A DNA stretch of 64,000 nucleotides. Origin: JBOFSQ01 sp051651625. GTDB taxonomy: Bacteria; Planctomycetota; Planctomycetia; Pirellulales; Thermoguttaceae. Both the position numbers and the translations under genes were made by a program. The notes below the pieces were generated by a model, which worked only from the letters and a program-made list of their open reading frames with translations, was not told where the DNA came from and made no database searches. Shown here piece by piece: positions 59,673 to 64,000 of the stretch (position 1 is its first letter; each line of letters opens with the position of its first letter). The DNA lies in assembly GCA_051651625.1 (NCBI GenBank), contig JBOFSQ010000038.1, forward strand, positions 1 to 64,000, given 5' to 3'.

Positions 59673-60953
59673 ATGCCTACACCACAAGACAACTCTGCCG
59701 AAACAATTCAGGCCGATCTTGGTACGTCGTTCGGAGCCGACGATCAGCCGATGGAAAATAGTCGTCCGTTCGTGATCGATGTTGCTGATCGCGTGAAGCG
59801 TTTACCGCCGTATCTCTTCGCGGAGTTGAATAAACTCAAGTACGAGAAGCGGCGCAGCGGCGCGGACGTGATCGATCTCGGAATGGGAAGTCCGACCGAC
59901 CCGCCGCATCCGATGGTGATCGAAAAACTGGCGGAGGCGGCGCAGAATCCGCGTGTTCACCCGTACAGTCACGCGCGCGGACTGCCGCAGTTGCGGCGCG
60001 AAGTTGCAGCGCGTTACCTTAAGTATTATGGTGTGCGGCTCGATCCTGAATCGCAGATCATTGGTTGCATCGGATCGAAAGAAGGGTTGAGTCACCTGTG
60101 TCTTGCGCTGCTTGGCGCGGGCGATACTGCCATCGTTCCGGCACCGTATTTCCCAGCGCATCTCTACGCCGTGATGCTCGCGTCGGCGAACTCGCTGATG
60201 CTCGACGCACGCGACCCCGACAAACTTTTGTCGTCCGTCGCCGCGACGTGTGAGACGCTCTATCCGAAACCGAAACTGATGATCGTCAACTATCCGCACA
60301 ACCCAACGGCAACGGTCGTCGAGCGAGATTTTTATGTTGATGTGGTCAAGTTGGCGAAGCGGTTTGGTTTTATGGTCGTCAGCGATATGGCTTATGCGGA
60401 TGTCTGTTTTGACGGTTACAAGGCACCGAGTTTTCTGTCGGTTCCCGGCGCGATGGATGTCGGCGTCGAGACGACGACGATGAGCAAAGGGTACAACATG
60501 GCGGGGTGGCGACTCGGCTACTGCTGCGGCAACGCCGAGATTGTCCGCGCACTTGCGACGATCAAAACGTACTACGACTACGGTAACTTCGCCGCGTTAC
60601 AGATCGCTGCGATAGTTGCGATTCGTCACCTCGACAAAGAAGTCGAACGTCAAGCGAAAGTGTACGAAAAGCGTCGCAACATTCTCTGCGACGGACTAGA
60701 GCGACTCGGCTGGGATGTCGTGCGGCCAAAGGCGTCGATGTTTGTCTGGCAACGTCTCCCCGACCCGTATTTCGGTAACATGACATCGTTCGACTTTGCG
60801 ATGAAACTTCTGCGCGACGCTGACGTTGTGATAAGTCCGGGGAGTGCGTTCGGCGAAGCGGGCGAAGGGTACATGCGACTCGCACTCGTCGAGAAAGAAG
60901 ACCGGCTCCGCCAAGCCGTTCGCCAAATCGGACGTGCGCTCAAGAAAACCTGA
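59673..60953 (+). CDS. Pyridoxal-phosphate aminotransferase, class I/II (AlaC or LL-DAP aminotransferase-like)
   Basis: The protein has 426 residues. VIDLGMGSPTDPPHPMVIEK and HPYSHARGLPQLRREVAARY are the N-terminal motifs; NYPHNPTATV and SDMAYADVCFDGYKAPSFL bind PLP, and the Lys is in TTMSKGYNMAGWRLG at about 271; the Arg for the carboxylate is in GYMRLALV. Such enzymes act on alanine or aspartate-type substrates. The ATG at 59673 is preferred over in-frame codons that translate a repeat. The stop is followed after 13 nt by the MATE gene. Confidence 0.9.
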   Translation: MPTPQDNSAETIQADLGTSFGADDQPMENSRPFVIDVADRVKRLPPYLFAELNKLKYEKRRSGADVIDLGMGSPTDPPHPMVIEKLAEAAQNPRVHPYSHARGLPQLRREVAARYLKYYGVRLDPESQIIGCIGSKEGLSHLCLALLGAGDTAIVPAPYFPAHLYAVMLASANSLMLDARDPDKLLSSVAATCETLYPKPKLMIVNYPHNPTATVVERDFYVDVVKLAKRFGFMVVSDMAYADVCFDGYKAPSFLSVPGAMDVGVETTTMSKGYNMAGWRLGYCCGNAEIVRALATIKTYYDYGNFAALQIAAIVAIRHLDKEVERQAKVYEKRRNILCDGLERLGWDVVRPKASMFVWQRLPDPYFGNMTSFDFAMKLLRDADVVISPGSAFGEAGEGYMRLALVEKEDRLRQAVRQIGRALKKT

Positions 60954-60966
60954 TTGGAACGAAACT

Positions 60967-62400
60967 GTGCAGGACGCAAAAAAAACAAACTGGTGGACGC
61001 GACCGTGCGGCGGATTTGACGTGCTGCGGGTTGCGCTGCCGCTGATTATCTCGACCGGATCAATTTCGCTGATGACGTTCACCGACAGGATGTTTCTCCT
61101 GTGGCACAGTCATCACGCGATGTCGGCGGCGTTCCAAGGCGGACTCTGTTTTTGGGCGATGATCGCGCTTCCGCATTCAATCGCCGCATACGTTAACACG
61201 TTCGTCTCGCAATACAACGGAAGTCAGCAATACCGGCGTATCGGCCCCGCCGTGTGGCAAGGAATCTTCTTCGGATTTGCACTCCAGCCGCTCTACTGGT
61301 TCGCCGCGCCGCTTGCGTCTTGCCTCTTTGCGATGTTCGATCACTCGCCCGAACAGATCGAACTCGCGTCGCGGTATCTAGCGATTCTCTGTTACTCGGC
61401 GGGTATATCAATCGCGTGCGAATCGGTTGCGTCGTTTTTCACCGGACGACAAGAGACTGCGGTTGTGATGAACGTCAACATCGGTTGCGTTGTGTTCAAC
61501 ATTGTTCTCGATTGGTGTTTGATTTTTGGTGCGTGCGGATTTCCAGCGTGGGGACTCGAAGGTGCTGCGTGGGCGACGGTCGTTTCGCAGTTTTTGCGGT
61601 TTGCAATCTTTCTCGCCATCGCACTTTGGGAAGACTACGTTCCGAGTAAACAAAACAGTGCGCTGCCGCGTGAACAGCGCGACGTATTCGGTCTCATCGC
61701 GGGGATGCGAATCGACTGGCCGCTCGGCAAACGGATGTTGTGGTTTGGCGGTGCGAGTGGTTTTCACGTCTTCATTGACGCGGCTGGTTTCACGGCGTTT
61801 ATTATGCTCATCGGCGGACTCGGCCCGCGTGAAGAGGCCGCAACCGTCATCGCGTTCACGATGAACATGCTATCGTTTTTGCCGCTGGTCGGAACTGGAA
61901 TTGGCGTTATGACACTCGTTGGTAATCAGATCGGGGCAGGGCGACCCGACCTTGCGCAGCGGGCAACGATGACGGCCCTTGCAATCGCAGCGTGTTATTG
62001 TGGCGTCTTCGCATTTCTCTACGCCATCACGCCGCACGTTTTGCTGTCTGGATACGCGATGTTTGCCGACACCACCGCATTCGCGGAGATACAAGACCTG
62101 ACGGTTGTTCTCCTGCGTTTTATTGCGATGTATCTGTTCGTCGATGCGATAGGGATCGTGTTTGCCTCGGCACTCAAAGGTGCGGGCGACACGATGTTCG
62201 TGATGTGGCTCAGTGCGGTTACGATGCCGATTCTTCCGATAGCTAGCGCAATTGGTATACACTTCGCGGGACTTGGACTTATGTGGTGCTGGATCGTTTT
62301 GACAGTTTGGGTTTGGGTGATCTGCATATTTTATGTGGCACGATTCTTCGGCGGCAAATGGAAGAAGATGCGCGTGATCGAATCGACGAATGAAGCGTAA
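60967..62400 (+). CDS. MATE-family multidrug/sodium efflux transporter
   Basis: The protein has 477 residues from a GTG with 12 transmembrane helices. LPLIISTGSISLMTFTDRMF is the first helix with the family's conserved start (usually P.....S...D), and GTGIGVMTLVGNQIGAGRPD near residue 312 the second-half repeat. It extrudes drugs or other compounds in exchange for sodium or protons. The GTG at 60967 is chosen since no ATG precedes the first helix; the upstream frame would overlap the aminotransferase. Probably an operon with the flanking genes. Confidence 0.9.
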   Translation: MQDAKKTNWWTRPCGGFDVLRVALPLIISTGSISLMTFTDRMFLLWHSHHAMSAAFQGGLCFWAMIALPHSIAAYVNTFVSQYNGSQQYRRIGPAVWQGIFFGFALQPLYWFAAPLASCLFAMFDHSPEQIELASRYLAILCYSAGISIACESVASFFTGRQETAVVMNVNIGCVVFNIVLDWCLIFGACGFPAWGLEGAAWATVVSQFLRFAIFLAIALWEDYVPSKQNSALPREQRDVFGLIAGMRIDWPLGKRMLWFGGASGFHVFIDAAGFTAFIMLIGGLGPREEAATVIAFTMNMLSFLPLVGTGIGVMTLVGNQIGAGRPDLAQRATMTALAIAACYCGVFAFLYAITPHVLLSGYAMFADTTAFAEIQDLTVVLLRFIAMYLFVDAIGIVFASALKGAGDTMFVMWLSAVTMPILPIASAIGIHFAGLGLMWCWIVLTVWVWVICIFYVARFFGGKWKKMRVIESTNEA

Positions 62401-62414
62401 ACAAGGAACTCGAT

Positions 62415-63428
62415 ATGGAATCATCGTCGTCGTCACCAACATCACCAGCACCATCATCTCGTCGTCGCAAGTTGGTGCCGCGTCGTGTGGAAGTGAAGGC
62501 GTCGCCGGACGTTTGGAGCGAGTCGTTTCTCGCGTACCTTTCTGCCGAACGACGTTTGTCGGCGAACACGATAGCGGCGTACCGGCGTGACTTGCGGCGG
62601 TTTTACGAGTGGCTTCGTGGACGCACGATTGTCGAGCTTAATATCCGCGACCTTGCAGACTACGTTGATTGGCTTCACCGCCACAAGTTGGCACCAGCAA
62701 CTCTGGCGCGGCACGTCGTAACGCTCCGAGTTTTCTTCCGCTATTTGCAGCTTGAAGGTGTACTTCAGCACAACACCGCCGAGCTTCTTGGGAATCAAAA
62801 ACTTTGGGACCGGATTCCGCAAGTTCTCTCGCCATCGCAAGTAGACAAACTACTGATGTCACCAGAAGCGGGGATCGACAAACTTCCGCAGCGCGACCGC
62901 GCGATCCTTGAGTTTTTTTACGCGACCGGTTGCCGTGTATCAGAAGTGGCGTCGCTTCGGCTCGACGACATTCATCTTGAAGAGGGTTATTGTCTCTGCA
63001 CGGGAAAGGGGAACAAGCAGCGTCTTGTCCCGCTTGGTGAACGTGCGGTGCGTGCATTTCGTGAGTGGACTGCAAATGAGCGACCAATTCTTGCGGCGCG
63101 TGCGGAGTCGCGTCAGGTTACAACGATTCCGATAACGAAGAATGCTGCTGGTGGGCTGGCATTTTTGTCGTTATCTGGTCGGCGTTTGCGGCGTGAGGCG
63201 ATGTGGGAGCTTATTAAGAAGTACGCGATTCGCGTTGGGGCACCGACGCTGGTTTCACCGCACACGATGCGTCACAGTTTTGCGACGCACCTTATTGCTG
63301 GTGGTGCTGATTTGCGTCAAGTACAAGAGATGTTGGGACATGCGAGCATTGCGACGACGCAGATTTACACGCACGTCGATCCATCGCGTTTGAAGGCGAT
63401 TCACACGAAGTTTCACCCGCGTGGTTGA
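62415..63428 (+). CDS. xerD: Tyrosine recombinase XerC/XerD
   Basis: The protein has 337 residues, about 40 longer than XerD because of a Ser/Pro/Arg-rich N-terminal tail (MESSSSSPTSPAPSSRRRKL). The catalytic residues are Arg in ATGCRVSEVASL (about 175), Lys in TGKGNKQRLVPLG, His and Arg in SPHTMRHSFATHL (about 283), His in MLGHASIATTQ and Tyr in IYTHVD (about 318). It resolves chromosome dimers. A tRNA gene follows 58 bp downstream, but no att-like repeat or integrase-type gene content suggests a mobile element. Confidence 0.9.
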   Translation: MESSSSSPTSPAPSSRRRKLVPRRVEVKASPDVWSESFLAYLSAERRLSANTIAAYRRDLRRFYEWLRGRTIVELNIRDLADYVDWLHRHKLAPATLARHVVTLRVFFRYLQLEGVLQHNTAELLGNQKLWDRIPQVLSPSQVDKLLMSPEAGIDKLPQRDRAILEFFYATGCRVSEVASLRLDDIHLEEGYCLCTGKGNKQRLVPLGERAVRAFREWTANERPILAARAESRQVTTIPITKNAAGGLAFLSLSGRRLRREAMWELIKKYAIRVGAPTLVSPHTMRHSFATHLIAGGADLRQVQEMLGHASIATTQIYTHVDPSRLKAIHTKFHPRG

Positions 63429-63464
63429 AGTTGTACCCTCGCTGGAAATTTTAATCAACTTCGG

Positions 63465-63470
63465 TATACT
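63465..63470 (+). promoter_or_regulatory. -10 element before the CAU tRNA
   Basis: TATACT 17 nt before the tRNA; no good -35 box. Confidence 0.35.
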
Positions 63471-63486
63471 TGTGCGTTCTGTTTGG

Positions 63487-63560
63487 GGGTTGGTAGCTCA
63501 GTCGGTTAGAGCGGAGGACTCATAATCCTTTGGTCGCGGGTTCGATTCCTGCCCAACCCA
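63487..63560 (+). tRNA. tRNA with CAU anticodon (Ile2 or elongator Met)
   Basis: A 74-nt cloverleaf: acceptor GGGTTGG/CCAACCC, D-arm GCTC/GAGC, anticodon stem AGGA/TCCT with loop CTCATAA, T-arm GCGGG/CCTGC, discriminator A, no encoded CCA. The anticodon region ACTCATAATC and the following TTGGTCGC resemble bacterial tRNA-Ile2, whose C34 becomes lysidine (TilS). An elongator Met cannot be excluded. It is not the initiator, which lacks a 1:72 pair. Confidence 0.9.
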
Positions 63561-63568
63561 TCCCGCCG

Positions 63569-64000
63569 TTATTGCGAGTTGCCCGTTTCTTTATCAGACA
63601 TCGCCGCCTGCATCATTGATTCTACGATGCTACCGAGGCGACTGATTTGTGTTAACTCGGTGTCGAACAGTGAGCGATGCTTGAGTCCCTCAAAAAGCGA
63701 CAGTAACCACTCTGCATTCTCGCGTGGAGACTTTATATCAGCGTACCCACGCTCGTTAATGTCTTCAAGCAGTTGTGTGTAGAGAACACGATTACGTTCT
63801 AAAAAACGTCCCCAGCTTTTCCGAATGTCGTCGTCCTGAATCGCCATCGCAAAAATTTCTGACGTAAAAAGCCGGTTGCCCGCGTCAAAGAGACACTGTT
63901 CAACCGCCAATAGCAATATCTGTCGTAAGCGACTTACGGGATTGGCGTCAACCGTCCCCAACCCCTGTAAACGCACATCGTACAGATGGTAATGCAGGTC
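63569..64000 (-). CDS. TetR-family-like regulator, partial (5' end beyond right edge)
   Basis: The minus-strand frame is open from the edge at 64000 to the stop at 63569. The visible 143 residues, from DLHYHLYDVRLQGLG through PVSRLRQILLLAVEQCLFDA and FTSEIFAMAIQDDDIRKSWG to a C-terminus rich in Ser/Met, look like the ligand-binding part of a TetR-type repressor; the DNA-binding part would be outside the window. An internal GTG at 63976 could mimic a start but lies inside the domain. No partner gene is visible. Confidence 0.55.
   Translation of the reverse strand, partial: DLHYHLYDVRLQGLGTVDANPVSRLRQILLLAVEQCLFDAGNRLFTSEIFAMAIQDDDIRKSWGRFLERNRVLYTQLLEDINERGYADIKSPRENAEWLLSLFEGLKHRSLFDTELTQISRLGSIVESMMQAAMSDKETGNSQ

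Noticed and set aside
62415..63560. xerD next to a tRNA gene considered as an integrase with attachment site
   Set aside because: The gene is a XerD-like housekeeping recombinase in a run of ordinary genes, the tRNA is downstream, and no direct repeat of the tRNA 3' end was seen in the window.

Overview
The window looks like a chromosomal segment of a planctomycete of moderate GC content. The lineage call is inference from gene content: two PEP-CTERM proteins, a DUF1573 lipoprotein next to a MauE-like membrane protein, PQQ, YVTN and WD40 propellers, a PA14 protein, a Tat-exported Gfo/Idh/MocA oxidoreductase, and mraW followed by a LysM protein where ftsL usually sits. There are no rRNA genes, CRISPR arrays, transposases or prophage genes. 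Two tRNA genes are present: tRNA-Phe and a CAU-anticodon tRNA. Sigma-70-like promoters (TTGACA/TTGCCA, 16-17 bp, TATAAT-like) are legible in front of several genes.

Layout. 1-4340 (minus): an operon of exported or membrane proteins (MauE-like redox membrane protein, Cys-rich secreted protein, single-pass protein, DUF1573 lipoprotein, and a membrane protein cut by the left edge), behind a good promoter. 4444-14389 (plus): a conserved hypothetical, a lipoprotein, proS, a TlpA-like protein, a HigBA toxin-antitoxin pair, a secreted alpha/beta hydrolase, then a lipoprotein binding protein and a signal-less PQQ propeller that may be joined by a -1 frameshift. 14426-20783: small protein plus flagellin, an HExxH protein beside tRNA-Phe, rpmE, prfA, a thioesterase and hypotheticals. 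21259-27078: a di-haem YVTN protein divergent from an NhaD-like antiporter, then a VapBC/DUF4160 island and a DUF4870 protein. 27224-33526: Gfo/Idh oxidoreductase, iron-sulfur flavoprotein, metzincin-like protein, pilT. 33768-48076 (minus): a hydrolase with a lost nucleophile, a CxxC-rich protein, ribD, fliG, a WD40 protein, then a tight six-gene run (acyltransferase, polytopic membrane protein, PA14/transglutaminase-like protein, Cys-less thioredoxin-like protein, tetrahaem cytochrome, cutA). 48338-63428 (plus): Gln/Met-rich lipoprotein, rsmH, LysM protein, coaE, two PEP-CTERM proteins, rhomboid, gcvPB, a 41-residue mini-gene, an aminotransferase, a MATE transporter and xerD. The CAU tRNA and a partial TetR-like gene close the window.

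Two things stand out. First, an A10 run at 13183-13192 contains the heptamer A AAA AAC in the right phase to shift ribosomes from the lipoprotein frame into the propeller frame, which would give an exported binding-protein/propeller fusion. Second, intergenic space holds at least four families of small palindromic repeats, some supplying stop codons, terminator-like hairpins or even coding sequence to neighbouring genes. The rest is mostly housekeeping and typical planctomycete exported proteins.
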